Shown here: in pieces, positions 16,957-24,979 of the stretch
Position numbering within the stretch: position 1 is the stretch's first letter
How the letters are laid out: each line of letters opens with the position of its first letter
IMG/VR virus record: IMGVR_UViG_3300022226_000010
Location: 1 to 43,946 of that record
Length of the DNA stretch: 43,946 nt
Direction: 5' to 3' (one strand)
Source of the DNA: a virus
Notes under the pieces: model-generated
The model's database searches: none
Seen by the model: the letters and a program-made list of their open reading frames with translations, nothing else
What the model was told of the DNA's origin: nothing
Program-made: the position numbers and the translations under genes

Positions 16957-17363
16957 AACACACCAGCCGCCTTCAGTTCACTTCGCAACTCTTCCTCGCC
17001 CTTCTGAAAGGCGTTGACGCCATGTTCCTTGGCAAGCTGTTGAAGTTGCCGGAAATTGGGTTCCGCTTTCTTCGCGTAGGACTGCCAGTCAACATGCGGT
17101 TCATCCGCCGACCGGGACGCCTTCACAAGAAACTCGGGGCGCTTCGGCTGTTGCTGGAAGATACCCGCCGACTCCGCTGCGAGCATGGCAGGCAGAACTT
17201 CGGGTTTTGTCCCGTCCGTCTTGATTTCCACATCAAAAGCATACGCCAGATCGCGTAGCTGCTGAAGCCGCAGGCCGTTGAGTACGCTAGCCGTGTATAT
17301 CGGCTGACCCGGCAACTGCGGCGGAGCTACCGTTCGCTCTGGGAACACGTCGCTGAACTGCAT
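16953..17363 (-). CDS. Small protein with SAP/HeH-like helical motif
   Basis: 136 residues. The segment LNGLRLQQLRDLAYAFDVEI and following KPEVLPAMLA resembles the LxxLxxLAxxxGI...KxEL...L pattern of SAP or HeH motifs common in head-proximal phage proteins. A second similar helical pair (LQQLAKEHGVNAFQKGEEEL) sits at the C-terminus. The ATG at 17363 follows AAGGAAAAG and lies 77 bases inside the end of the DUF115-like gene. Confidence 0.65.
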   Translation of the reverse strand: MQFSDVFPERTVAPPQLPGQPIYTASVLNGLRLQQLRDLAYAFDVEIKTDGTKPEVLPAMLAAESAGIFQQQPKRPEFLVKASRSADEPHVDWQSYAKKAEPNFRQLQQLAKEHGVNAFQKGEEELRSELKAAGVL

Positions 17364-18132
17364 CTTTCTTTTCCTTCGGGCTAGAGTCTTCGGGTTCGTA
17401 TTCCGCTACAACCTCGCCGGATTCCTCGGTGACAACCTCTTTCTTGGTTGCCTTCTCGGGCGGTGTCGTGCCGAGCGTCGTCGGGTCGTACTTGGACCCA
17501 TCGGGCAGGTTGATGATCGGCTGTTCCGAGTATCCGTAAATACCCTTACCAACCTCAACCGCGTCAAACAGGCTGGTTGCTTCAGGCAGGACAATCGACA
17601 TGCCGGAAGCAGACGCAAGCGCCATCCATGCTTCTGTGCAGCCTCTCCCGCCCTCCGCGTAATTGCGGTTTGGATAGGTGAAGTCGCAACCGTACATCTT
17701 CAGGGTTTTGACGCCCTTCCAGATTGCATACGCAACCGCCATCGCCACGCCGTTGTTGAAATACGGCTTGCCGAAGATCGGCATACTCAGCGCCGTAACC
17801 TCGTCAATCGGATAATCGTAACTGTTGGGAACGACGCCCCGCGTTGCATTGGTCGTCAGAACCGGCGTGCCGTATGACCGCAAGGCCGCAAACAAACCCG
17901 GCTTGAAGTCTTCCTGCTCTGCAAGATTGTCCATCCAGATAACCACATCATGACGGATAACATTCGCCGCCATGTTGATCGCCCATACCTCGTCGCAATG
18001 GCTGGGCTGGTATTCCTGGGTAAGCGTTTCCGTGAGATAGCTGGTAATCGACGGCCCCATACCAATCAAGGCCACCGTCCCGCCGCCGCGCTCCACCTTG
18101 GGGTGGTGCTTTAGTAGTCTTTTTTTAGCCAT
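17287..18132 (-). CDS. DUF115/MptE-like protein, glycosyltransferase-type fold, in capsid-tail operon
   Basis: 281 residues. The N-terminus has VALIGMGPSITSYLTETL (about residues 20-37), the GxGPS loop of DUF115/Maf and related sialyltransferase-like folds. It is followed by DEVWAINMAA, DVVIWMDN and NNGVAMAVAYAIWKGVKTLK with MYGCDFTYP (about 127-155), the second conserved block of the family. The last 70 residues are charged and disordered. DUF115 proteins occur in flagellin-glycosylating Maf proteins and in many phages near capsid genes. With a nonulosonic-acid gene set in the same phage, transfer of such a sugar is a reasonable but unproven idea. It is the first gene after a strong terminator. 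Confidence 0.6.
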   Translation of the reverse strand: MAKKRLLKHHPKVERGGGTVALIGMGPSITSYLTETLTQEYQPSHCDEVWAINMAANVIRHDVVIWMDNLAEQEDFKPGLFAALRSYGTPVLTTNATRGVVPNSYDYPIDEVTALSMPIFGKPYFNNGVAMAVAYAIWKGVKTLKMYGCDFTYPNRNYAEGGRGCTEAWMALASASGMSIVLPEATSLFDAVEVGKGIYGYSEQPIINLPDGSKYDPTTLGTTPPEKATKKEVVTEESGEVVAEYEPEDSSPKEKKDAVQRRVPRANGSSAAVAGSADIHG

Positions 18133-18141
18133 TCAATCCTC

Positions 18142-18177
18142 AAAAAAACGGCGGGGACCAGGGAGCCAGCCCCCGCC
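18142..18177 (-). terminator. Rho-independent terminator downstream of the capsid genes
   Basis: On the minus strand a 7-bp perfect stem (GGCGGGG 18177-18171 with CCCCGCC 18156-18150) encloses a 14-base loop and is followed by G and seven T (18148-18142). It lies 15 bases after the small capsid-associated gene and 10 bases before the DUF115-like ATG. It should reduce transcription of tail genes relative to capsid genes. Confidence 0.85.
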
Positions 18178-18191
18178 AAGTTTACGGCGGG

Positions 18192-18572
18192 CTATGCAGA
18201 GCCGGTGGCCGTTGCCACCGTGGCACCCGTATTCTCTTCCAGGCTCCAAACACCGTTGAACTGCCGCAAACGAACAATGTCCGTCGCAGCGGCGAAAATC
18301 AGCATTCCGGTAGAAGTCCCGGTTAGCACCAAACTCGCGGTGCCGGTGGCCGTCGCCTGGACGATCAACGTGCGATTTTCATAATTGCTGTCAGTCGCCA
18401 GAAGATAACGGTTCACACCAACCGTTGCCGCCGTTGACATGCCCAGATTATGAACATCATACGTCGGGTCCAGCGATTGAAGCGCCGTGGCCGTGTTCCC
18501 GGTATAACTTTTTACCGAGCGCGGCTGACCTTCCGAAACCTGAGTACCTGCGCCTACTACTGTTACAGTCAT
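18192..18572 (-). CDS. Capsid-associated beta-rich small protein (decoration/stabilisation candidate)
   Basis: 126 residues from ATG 18572, chosen because GGAGG lies about 8 bases upstream; a longer frame to 18620 would overlap the capsid gene. The product is Thr/Val/Gly-rich (VTVVGAGTQVSEGQPRSVKS, SLVLTGTSTGMLIFAAATDI). Directly after the major capsid gene and before the terminator it is probably made in large amounts, as expected for a decoration protein. No family named with certainty. Confidence 0.7.
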   Translation of the reverse strand: MTVTVVGAGTQVSEGQPRSVKSYTGNTATALQSLDPTYDVHNLGMSTAATVGVNRYLLATDSNYENRTLIVQATATGTASLVLTGTSTGMLIFAAATDIVRLRQFNGVWSLEENTGATVATATGSA

Positions 18573-18574
18573 GA

Positions 18575-19654
18575 TTATGCCTCCAACTTGCTTGCAGTAT
18601 GGCGGATGACCCGGACCCAAGCGCTGTTGAGAATCAACCCGGTGTGCCAGGACTTCCAGCCCATCGTGCTGATTTCGTTGAACGGATCGGCGGAACCGGC
18701 TGAACCCTTGGAATGATTAATCATCATCACGCCAGGAAGACGGTCGCCCGCCTGATAGATTTCCTTGGTGTGGTTCATCCCAAAGCCGAGACTGCCAACC
18801 GCTTCCTGACCGAGAATGACGGTGTTGTAAACGTCATACTGGGTCGCGGACCCGGTTGTCCGGCCCGCAGCGGTCGAAGTGCCGGTGATGGACTGCCCTG
18901 CGGTCGAGTCGATGCTTGCCTCGGTGGTGGAGACGAAGCGGACGTTACCAACCGCACCAAACTCGCCGTTGGCGATAGAGGTCTGCCCGGCATACTGCTC
19001 AACAGGCTGGAAGCCCGTCAAAAGCCGGATATCCTCTTCCACATCGACGTGACAGATACCCCAGTAGGCGGGCCTGATCGGCGTGGTGTTGGTATTCGCA
19101 GAGCCGGTTGTCATCGGCGTGAACATCATCGCGATATTGCGATTCAGCGCATTACCGGCCACGGTGATGTCGGACCGCGTGATCCCCGCCCCGGCAATTC
19201 CGGTCGCCGTGGTCGCGGCCCCGCCGAAGATAGCGGTGGCGTTGTCTTCCATGACGTTGCGTTGCAGGCGGTTCAGCGATTGACCGGCGTTAATGCCGAG
19301 AACTTCAGCGAGCTTGTTTGTCTGGCCGTTGAAGTTAACGAGGTCAACTTCTTCGTTCAGATAAATGAACACACCGAATTTCTGGACGGTCGCGGTCAGA
19401 TCGGTAACGGTCGGCTGTGTGCCTTGCCGTGTCGGGAAGTTAAGCGATCCCGTCAATTCCGCGAGAGGCGTTGTCGTCGGGGTCAGGTTCTCGATCCGTC
19501 GCCACTTGGCTGTAAATGTTCCCTGATGTTCCGCTATCGTCGCCGGAACCGAACCGACGAAATGCGGGCACCGTGCCTTCGCGTTGCGAAGCAAGGTCAT
19601 CTGGAATTTAACATCTACCGGACCAGCAATCTCCGTTGTCGTGGTAATCGGCAT
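18575..19654 (-). CDS. Major capsid protein, N4-gp56-like family
   Basis: 359 residues. The N-terminus MPITTTTEIAGPVDVKFQMT and the segments KWRRIENLTP, KFGVFIYLNEEVDLVNFN, RPAYWGICHVDVEEDIRLLT and YDVYNTVILGQEAVGSLGFG are characteristic of N4-gp56 type capsid proteins, an HK97-fold group found in many podoviruses. The C-terminal MGWKSWHTGLILNSAWVRVI is also typical. It follows the scaffold gene by 15 bases and precedes the decoration candidate by 2. High expression is implied by the terminator after the next gene. Confidence 0.9.
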   Translation of the reverse strand: MPITTTTEIAGPVDVKFQMTLLRNAKARCPHFVGSVPATIAEHQGTFTAKWRRIENLTPTTTPLAELTGSLNFPTRQGTQPTVTDLTATVQKFGVFIYLNEEVDLVNFNGQTNKLAEVLGINAGQSLNRLQRNVMEDNATAIFGGAATTATGIAGAGITRSDITVAGNALNRNIAMMFTPMTTGSANTNTTPIRPAYWGICHVDVEEDIRLLTGFQPVEQYAGQTSIANGEFGAVGNVRFVSTTEASIDSTAGQSITGTSTAAGRTTGSATQYDVYNTVILGQEAVGSLGFGMNHTKEIYQAGDRLPGVMMINHSKGSAGSADPFNEISTMGWKSWHTGLILNSAWVRVIRHTASKLEA

Positions 19655-19669
19655 AAGAGTTCTCCGGGG

Positions 19670-20272
19670 TTACGGTGCCTTGGCTATCTCTTCCTCAAGG
19701 AAGTTCTGCCATTCGGCATCGGACATTTTGGCCATTTTCGCGACACTCGGCCCCGTTTCGTCTTGTACCGATGAACCGGGACTGCTGTCTTGAACCGCAG
19801 CCTTCGCTGCCTCGATGTCATCGCGGTCCCCGGTCTGCAAAGGAATATCCTTTATTTCTTCGGCAAGAGCGGTTTTCGCCTGATTCAAAGCAGCTTCCCA
19901 TGCTCTGGGATTCTGGGCCTTGGTCTGGAAAGCCTTGTCAAACTCGGGATTGTCGAAGGCATAAGCGACAAGCATTCGTCGCGTTAAGGTCTTCGGCAAA
20001 GCCTTGAATGAATCGTCCGCCCCGATTGTCTCCACCGCGTCATTAACGTCCTTCTCGAAGGACTCCTTCTGACGGGTTGCCATCTCGGCTTCCGCAAAGC
20101 GGATCACCGGGTCAAGCCTGGATAGATCGGTCTGTGGAGTCACGGCTTTCGGCTTGGTGCCTTCCTCATATTGCTCTAACAGCGATGTGAGGTCCGAGTC
20201 CCCGGAAGTGTCTGACTCTTGATGCTCTAAAGCACCTTCGCCAGCGTTCGCCAGTTCGGTATCAGGTTCCAT
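19670..20272 (-). CDS. Scaffolding protein
   Basis: 200 residues, acidic and predicted helical, with no cysteine. The N-terminus is disordered (EPDTELANAGEGALEHQESD), the middle is helical (PVIRFAEAEMATRQKESFEK), and the C-terminus SDAEWQNFLEEEIAKAP resembles the short amphipathic helix with which scaffolds bind capsid. It lies directly upstream of the capsid gene, the standard place. It should guide procapsid assembly and leave before packaging. Confidence 0.8.
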   Translation of the reverse strand: MEPDTELANAGEGALEHQESDTSGDSDLTSLLEQYEEGTKPKAVTPQTDLSRLDPVIRFAEAEMATRQKESFEKDVNDAVETIGADDSFKALPKTLTRRMLVAYAFDNPEFDKAFQTKAQNPRAWEAALNQAKTALAEEIKDIPLQTGDRDDIEAAKAAVQDSSPGSSVQDETGPSVAKMAKMSDAEWQNFLEEEIAKAP

Positions 20273-20279
20273 GCTTCAA

Positions 20280-20306
20280 GAAGTAAACGAAATAAAAATT
20301 TACTTC
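20280..20306. promoter_or_regulatory. AT-rich perfect hairpin between small gene and scaffold
   Basis: GAAGTAAA (20280-20287) pairs with TTTACTTC (20299-20306) around an 11-base A/T loop. It covers the only gap between portal-side genes and the scaffold. It has no T-tract, so it is more likely an RNA processing or stability element than a terminator. Confidence 0.45.
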
Positions 20307-20538
20307 AAATCGTCGAATCTCCGACAGGAGACTTCAGCAGAAAATCTATAATCCTCCGCTCACCTTCAATAACGCCGCTCAAATAGACGTAGCGGCTGGT
20401 TTGCTCATCCAAAGGCTTGCTCTGGTTGTAGCTGGGCAAGGATGTCCTCGGTAGCGCCCTCAACATCTCCGGGAACGCCGGGTTCTGCCGAAGGTTGGCC
20501 AGCACCGCCCTGTGTGCCGCCGATAAATCTGCTGGCAT
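20305..20538 (-). CDS. Small protein overlapping the portal 3' end
   Basis: 77 residues from ATG 20538, preceded by GGAGG with 8-base spacing. The first 134 bases overlap the portal gene in another frame; the unique part encodes SRYVYLSGVIEGERRIIDFL and ends KSPVGDSTI. The good ribosome site, the non-overlapping conserved-looking tail and the place between portal and scaffold support it as real. Function unknown. Confidence 0.65.
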   Translation of the reverse strand: MPADLSAAHRAVLANLRQNPAFPEMLRALPRTSLPSYNQSKPLDEQTSRYVYLSGVIEGERRIIDFLLKSPVGDSTI

Positions 20539-22291
20539 TCTGAATGCCTCCAAGTTTGTACGCCTCTTCCGCTATTTCCTCGAAAGATACCTCGAACGGC
20601 TTGCCCATCTGCGCCGCCTGTGCCGCCATCTGAATGACGAACTGCGAGGCCGACAGGAAGTTGCCCGCCCGCTCCCTTTCGTTCAACACGCCAGCGGAAC
20701 CGTGGACGTTGAAGATAATATTGTCCGGCAGATCGGCGGCGGTCAGGTTAACCCAGCCCTCAATACCGCCTGCATTCACGGAAATCGCCTGCTTGCTTTT
20801 CATCACGCTTTTGATGATCTCCCATTCCATGTAAAGAATGGTGGTCAGCGGGCCTTGCTCCACGGCAGTTACGAAATCGTCCGTCCGGGCGATACCCCGA
20901 GAGGCTTCCAGTTCCACGCCTCCCGTCGTGGTGTGGGATTTAACCGGCGCACCGCGTCTCGCGTCATTCGCGCCCGTCACGTCTTCATACAACTTCAACA
21001 TCATCGCCAGGGCACCCGACGCCTCCGCCATGTTGCCGATATCCAGCGTTTCCACCGCATTCGGGCTATCGGCGGGAATCATGGCTCCGGGGAACAGTTC
21101 CGGGCCTCCCGTCGCGGCGAAATTGGGGTCGTGCCGGTCGTAGGTAGCGGCAGGCTGGCTTGCGAACCGGCTTGCGGCGAGAAGATCGTTCATGATCGCC
21201 GTGCCCGCTTCCTGCAACGGCTGGCCCTTCATCAAGGGCGATGCCCCGTAAGGCGAATCCACCTTGTCCCGCATATAGTTACCAACAACGTAGGAACGGA
21301 ACGGCACGGGATTCTCGCGCATCCTGATAACCCGCACCAATCCTTGCCCTACCGCGATGGTAATCAGGAAGTTCGGGAGGTAAATACTGCCGCTGCTCTT
21401 GGGAATGACGAAATCGCCCTCGCCCTCGATCAACCGGACCATCCGGTTCGCGCTCTCGGGGATCATGTCGTTGATCTGCTTGGGCATCCAGCCGCGCTCT
21501 TTCCCGCCGCGCTTCGCCGCAAGCAAGAGGCTGTCAAGCCGCTGCCACGACGCCCTCAGCGTAAGCGGGGCGATCATAACGCCCTCATGGGCACCTGTCG
21601 GGTTGATTTCCAGATAGGTATCCCGGATCGAACACGGGATAACGGCCGGACCCTCCATGCCGTCGTTCTTGTTGCCCCGGAAGTCCATCGTGAACTTGGA
21701 CGTTTTGACCGGGCGGACACGAACGACGCCCGTTCCGTACTTAATCATCTCCGCGTCGAACAGGTCCATCTGCGTTCTGAAATCATATTGACGGTGATAA
21801 TGGTCCATCGTCACCTTGCTCAGGACGTTCGCCGTCTCCTGGTCCAGATCGACTTGCTGCGCCAGCCCTTTAGCCGAAAGCCCCCCAGGAAGCTCGACAT
21901 CCTCGGCGTCCGTGAAGCCGCCCCCGGTCAGAAGCGCGGATTTCTCGCGTTGAGTCTGCCATCGCTTCGCATATGCGTCATTCAGGTCTGCGGAGACGGA
22001 AAACCATTCCGTTCCACGGGGAAACTTCAGACGCCGCGTATCCGCACCGATGACCTCCAGCGCGTTGAATTGCAAGGGGAGTTCCGTATCCGGATACCAG
22101 TCCTTCGCCGTACCGGACCGGATATCGCGGGTCACGGGCGTCATAGATATCTGGCGGTCGATTTCGCCCCACAACTCTTCAAGGCTCTTGCGCTTCGTTT
22201 TCCGCCGCTCAAACTCCGCGTTAACGTAATCGCCGAGCGTGGCCAGATCGTTCTTGTTAAACCTGCGCTTTTCCTCGACCTTTTCGGGCAT
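20405..22291 (-). CDS. Portal protein (head-tail connector, podovirus type)
   Basis: 628 residues between terminase and scaffold genes. Typical portal features are the N-terminal helical region (DLATLGDYVNAEFERRKTKR), DWYPDTELPLQFNALEVIGA, the central DSPYGASPLMKGQPLQEAGT near residue 360, and the helical VTGANDARRGAPVKSHTTTG GVELEAS segment (about 455-482). It forms the dodecameric DNA channel on which terminase and the tail adaptor dock. The last 50 residues (QGGAGQPSAEPGVPGDVEGA) are low complexity and overlap the next gene. Start ATG 22291 shares a base with the upstream TGA. Confidence 0.9.
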   Translation of the reverse strand: MPEKVEEKRRFNKNDLATLGDYVNAEFERRKTKRKSLEELWGEIDRQISMTPVTRDIRSGTAKDWYPDTELPLQFNALEVIGADTRRLKFPRGTEWFSVSADLNDAYAKRWQTQREKSALLTGGGFTDAEDVELPGGLSAKGLAQQVDLDQETANVLSKVTMDHYHRQYDFRTQMDLFDAEMIKYGTGVVRVRPVKTSKFTMDFRGNKNDGMEGPAVIPCSIRDTYLEINPTGAHEGVMIAPLTLRASWQRLDSLLLAAKRGGKERGWMPKQINDMIPESANRMVRLIEGEGDFVIPKSSGSIYLPNFLITIAVGQGLVRVIRMRENPVPFRSYVVGNYMRDKVDSPYGASPLMKGQPLQEAGTAIMNDLLAASRFASQPAATYDRHDPNFAATGGPELFPGAMIPADSPNAVETLDIGNMAEASGALAMMLKLYEDVTGANDARRGAPVKSHTTTGGVELEASRGIARTDDFVTAVEQGPLTTILYMEWEIIKSVMKSKQAISVNAGGIEGWVNLTAADLPDNIIFNVHGSAGVLNERERAGNFLSASQFVIQMAAQAAQMGKPFEVSFEEIAEEAYKLGGIQNASRFIGGTQGGAGQPSAEPGVPGDVEGATEDILAQLQPEQAFG

Positions 22292-22563
22292 CAGATCAGA
22301 CCTTTCTCATCCAGGAGTTCCATCAAGCCCGAAGCGTCATTGATTAATACCTGCCGGACATCTTCCAACGACGTGTCTTCCTTAAACTCAATGTCGCGCG
22401 CCTTGTCGCGATATCCCCAAAGGCCGACGATATTCCCGTCAGCGTTGGTTCCGTGTGCAAGATAGATTATTCCGAAATCTCCTTCCACTCGCTCCATTCG
22501 CAGGCGGTCCGTGATGATATTCCGGGCGATCCTCTCCAGACGGGCGAGGCTTATGTCCTCCAT
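22291..22563 (-). CDS. Small conserved-looking protein between terminase and portal
   Basis: 90 residues, MEDISLARLERIARNIITDR at the start, FGIIYLAHGTNADGNIVGLW in the middle and an acidic C-terminus. Overlaps the terminase end by 13 bases and the portal start by one (TGATG). No known domain; its constant coupling to both suggests a packaging or assembly accessory. Confidence 0.7.
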   Translation of the reverse strand: MEDISLARLERIARNIITDRLRMERVEGDFGIIYLAHGTNADGNIVGLWGYRDKARDIEFKEDTSLEDVRQVLINDASGLMELLDEKGLI

Positions 22564-24002
22564 GCCCTGCCCCCCACGATTGGCCGCGCCGGTTTTCTGG
22601 TCGCCACCGCGCCATGCGATTTCGTCGCGGCGTACCGCCGCATCACGAACGCATACCGGGTTGCGCTCATGATATCATCATACGAATCCACCACCTTGCC
22701 GTCGTCCCTGTGATAAAGCCGCTTTTCCTCAAACCAGTCACTCAGGGTGGAAAATACCTTGAACTTGCCCACCCGCATCCATTCGTACATCTCGATCAGC
22801 CCGGCCTCCCGGCTGTTCTGACGTTCGTCCTTATAATGCGCGTGTTCCTTCAACATGGTGCAGCCGTGGTCCCGGAACTGATCCTTCAGAGCCACCCCGG
22901 TTCCCTTGTCTCTCTGCAACCCGTCATGCGGCCACGATACGGGTATCCATGCGCCGTGCTTCTTCAGCGCCGCCGCGTGGTAAACCGATGTTTCGTTGGA
23001 CCTTTTATAACAGTCGTAAACATAAAAGGTGTCTTCGTCGCGGTCCCAGGCGCAAAACGCCGTCGCGTGCGGATGGTCGATGCCGAAATCAATCCCGTTA
23101 ATCCGTGCGAAATGATCGGGTATCTGGAAGGGCGGGCAGGAGATGTCTTCATCCTTGACCGGGAAGATCGCGCCCGACCCCAGAAGGGGCGTTCCTGACG
23201 CACGTGTGTCCCGTTCGTGAGACGGGTAGGTGGCCATTAATTCGTTGCGGGCCTTCTCGTCCAGATGCGGCGCATCGTCCCAGCCGACGTTTTTGATCCA
23301 TATGCTCGCGCCGATCTCGGGATTCAGGAAGTGGCGCACGACTTCAGACGGGCCTTTTAAGGGCGTAAAGGTCAACAGAACGCAGCCCCGCTTGTCGAGA
23401 ATACGGGTCAGCCCTTCCGTGTAAATGTCCATCGTCGGTTCTTCATCGAACCACACGAAATGACACGCGCGGCCCTGCCATTCCTTTCTTTGCTGCTCAT
23501 ACGTCTTCAGGGTGATGGAGGATGCCCCGCCTGTCTTGTGCTGGACGCGGATCGTATCCACAACGTCCGAGACGCCGGCCTGACGCTTCTTCCAGTCGAT
23601 GATGTATTCCTTGGGTATCCAGCCGGTGCCCTCTTCCCCGACCACCCCTAATAGAGACTCTTGAATGATGTCTCGCGAGGCCGTCCACGATTCAGATCCA
23701 CACCAGATCGTTGTCGGTTCCTCGAACCTCCGGCCTTCCCACCAACTCGGATACAGTCCCGTGGCGTGGCAAGCGACTTCCGCAGCCGCAGTTTGCGTCT
23801 TGCCCACCCTGTTCGCGGCCATCAGCAGGCGCTCGGTCTTCTCCCCGCCCGCGTTGTGAACCTCGATCTGCCACAAATACGGCCCGATATTGTCCGGGCC
23901 GAACGCCTTCGCATGGTCGTAGGGCTGCTTGTACTGGAAGAAAAGCATTTGGTTTGCTTTTTTGGCTTCCAGGTTAGCCAAGACGGTTTGGATTTCGCTC
24001 AT
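22551..24002 (-). CDS. Terminase large subunit (ATPase and nuclease)
   Basis: 483 residues. Walker A AANRVGKT at 62-69, Walker B FVWFDEE at 182-188 with catalytic glutamate, coupling motif LLTFTP near 209-214, and the RNase H-like nuclease opening INGIDFGIDHPHATAF at 301-316. A late acidic block DSYDDIMSATRYAF near 442-455 supplies further nuclease residues. It cuts and pumps DNA into the procapsid through the portal. The gene starts at ATG 24002 with ATGA overlap to the epimerase, so it is translated as part of the sugar operon. Its small subunit lies 8.4 kb upstream, which is unusual. Confidence 0.95.
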   Translation of the reverse strand: MSEIQTVLANLEAKKANQMLFFQYKQPYDHAKAFGPDNIGPYLWQIEVHNAGGEKTERLLMAANRVGKTQTAAAEVACHATGLYPSWWEGRRFEEPTTIWCGSESWTASRDIIQESLLGVVGEEGTGWIPKEYIIDWKKRQAGVSDVVDTIRVQHKTGGASSITLKTYEQQRKEWQGRACHFVWFDEEPTMDIYTEGLTRILDKRGCVLLTFTPLKGPSEVVRHFLNPEIGASIWIKNVGWDDAPHLDEKARNELMATYPSHERDTRASGTPLLGSGAIFPVKDEDISCPPFQIPDHFARINGIDFGIDHPHATAFCAWDRDEDTFYVYDCYKRSNETSVYHAAALKKHGAWIPVSWPHDGLQRDKGTGVALKDQFRDHGCTMLKEHAHYKDERQNSREAGLIEMYEWMRVGKFKVFSTLSDWFEEKRLYHRDDGKVVDSYDDIMSATRYAFVMRRYAATKSHGAVATRKPARPIVGGRAWRT

Positions 24003-24979
24003 GCGGCCTTGATCTTGTCCAGGTTGGAATACCAGTCCATGTATTCCGTCATGCCGCGCTCGATGTCGTATTGAGGTTTATATCCCACTTTATCGCGGAT
24101 ATGGCGGCAGGACATTGTACCACGTTCCGGCTTTTCCGGGTCTTTCTCCGCATACAGAACCTTCGTCGGGAACCGTTTCATGACGATATCCGCGAGTTTA
24201 TTGAGGCTTGTCGCGTTCTCTCCCGTGAGATTGAACGTCTCGAACATACCCGGTTCCCATTCCTGGTTTTCAACCGCGCACCGGAGTCCCATCACCAGAT
24301 CGGCGATGTAGGTGAAGTCGTGTTCTTCGGTTCCATCGCCGTGGATCGTAATCGGCTCGCCCCGCATGGCTTTTTCAATAAATACCTGCGTCACCCTCCC
24401 CGATACGCACCTTGGACCGTAGAGCGCCTGCGGGCGGATAATCGTCAAGGGCAGGCCATACGTCTGATTGTAGGCAATCGCCATTCTCTCCCCGGCGAGC
24501 TTGAGATTACCGTAGATGCCTTCAGGGGTGAGTTCTTCCTTCTCGTTGATGACGGGCTGGGAGAAATCCCCGTAAACCGTCGAGGACGAGAAATACATCA
24601 ACCCACATCCTAATGCGCGGGCAACGTCGAGGCTGTTCTCCAGCGTCCTAAGGGAATGATCGAAGGTGGTGTGCGGGTCTTTGTTTGCCACGGTGATATG
24701 GGCAATCGCCGCCGTATGGATAATCAGATCGGGCTGAAAGTGCGCGAGGGTGCGGGACAGCAGATCGTAATCCCGTGCATCCGCGCGGATCAGGGGAATC
24801 CCGGCAATATCGAGCAGCGCCAGCCGTTCCTCGGCAAAGGCCTTGTGGGCGTCGTTTTCGAGAACCATCAGGTTATTCACCATCAGGCTGTCAACGGCGG
24901 CAACGGTATGGTTTCTGTTCTTCAGGTGAAGGGCGAGATGGTGGCCGATGAAGCCGCAGCCAACGAGGGCGATTTTCAT
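23999..24979 (-). CDS. NAD-dependent nucleotide-sugar epimerase/dehydratase (extended SDR)
   Basis: 326 residues. N-terminal NAD motif ALVGCGFIGHHLA (residues 4-16), catalytic SSSTVYGD near 131-138 and YGNLK (Y156, K160), then TIRPQALYGPR-like substrate-loop sequence near 190. It acts on an NDP-sugar, as 4-epimerase or possibly dehydratase; the exact reaction cannot be read from sequence. It is coupled by ATGA overlaps to the aminotransferase upstream and the terminase downstream. Likely an enzyme of the phage glycan set rather than of virion assembly. Confidence 0.85.
   Translation of the reverse strand: MKIALVGCGFIGHHLALHLKNRNHTVAAVDSLMVNNLMVLENDAHKAFAEERLALLDIAGIPLIRADARDYDLLSRTLAHFQPDLIIHTAAIAHITVANKDPHTTFDHSLRTLENSLDVARALGCGLMYFSSSTVYGDFSQPVINEKEELTPEGIYGNLKLAGERMAIAYNQTYGLPLTIIRPQALYGPRCVSGRVTQVFIEKAMRGEPITIHGDGTEEHDFTYIADLVMGLRCAVENQEWEPGMFETFNLTGENATSLNKLADIVMKRFPTKVLYAEKDPEKPERGTMSCRHIRDKVGYKPQYDIERGMTEYMDWYSNLDKIKAA

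Noticed and set aside
18713-19774. 353-codon plus-strand frame opposite the capsid gene
   Set aside because: Antisense shadow of a high-GC coding frame; Arg/Gly-rich with no ribosome site.
20495-22465. Long plus-strand open frame (656 codons) opposite the portal gene
   Set aside because: It lies fully antisense to the portal, is rich in Arg/His as expected from reading the complement of a coding frame, has no domain, and no plus-strand gene neighbours it.
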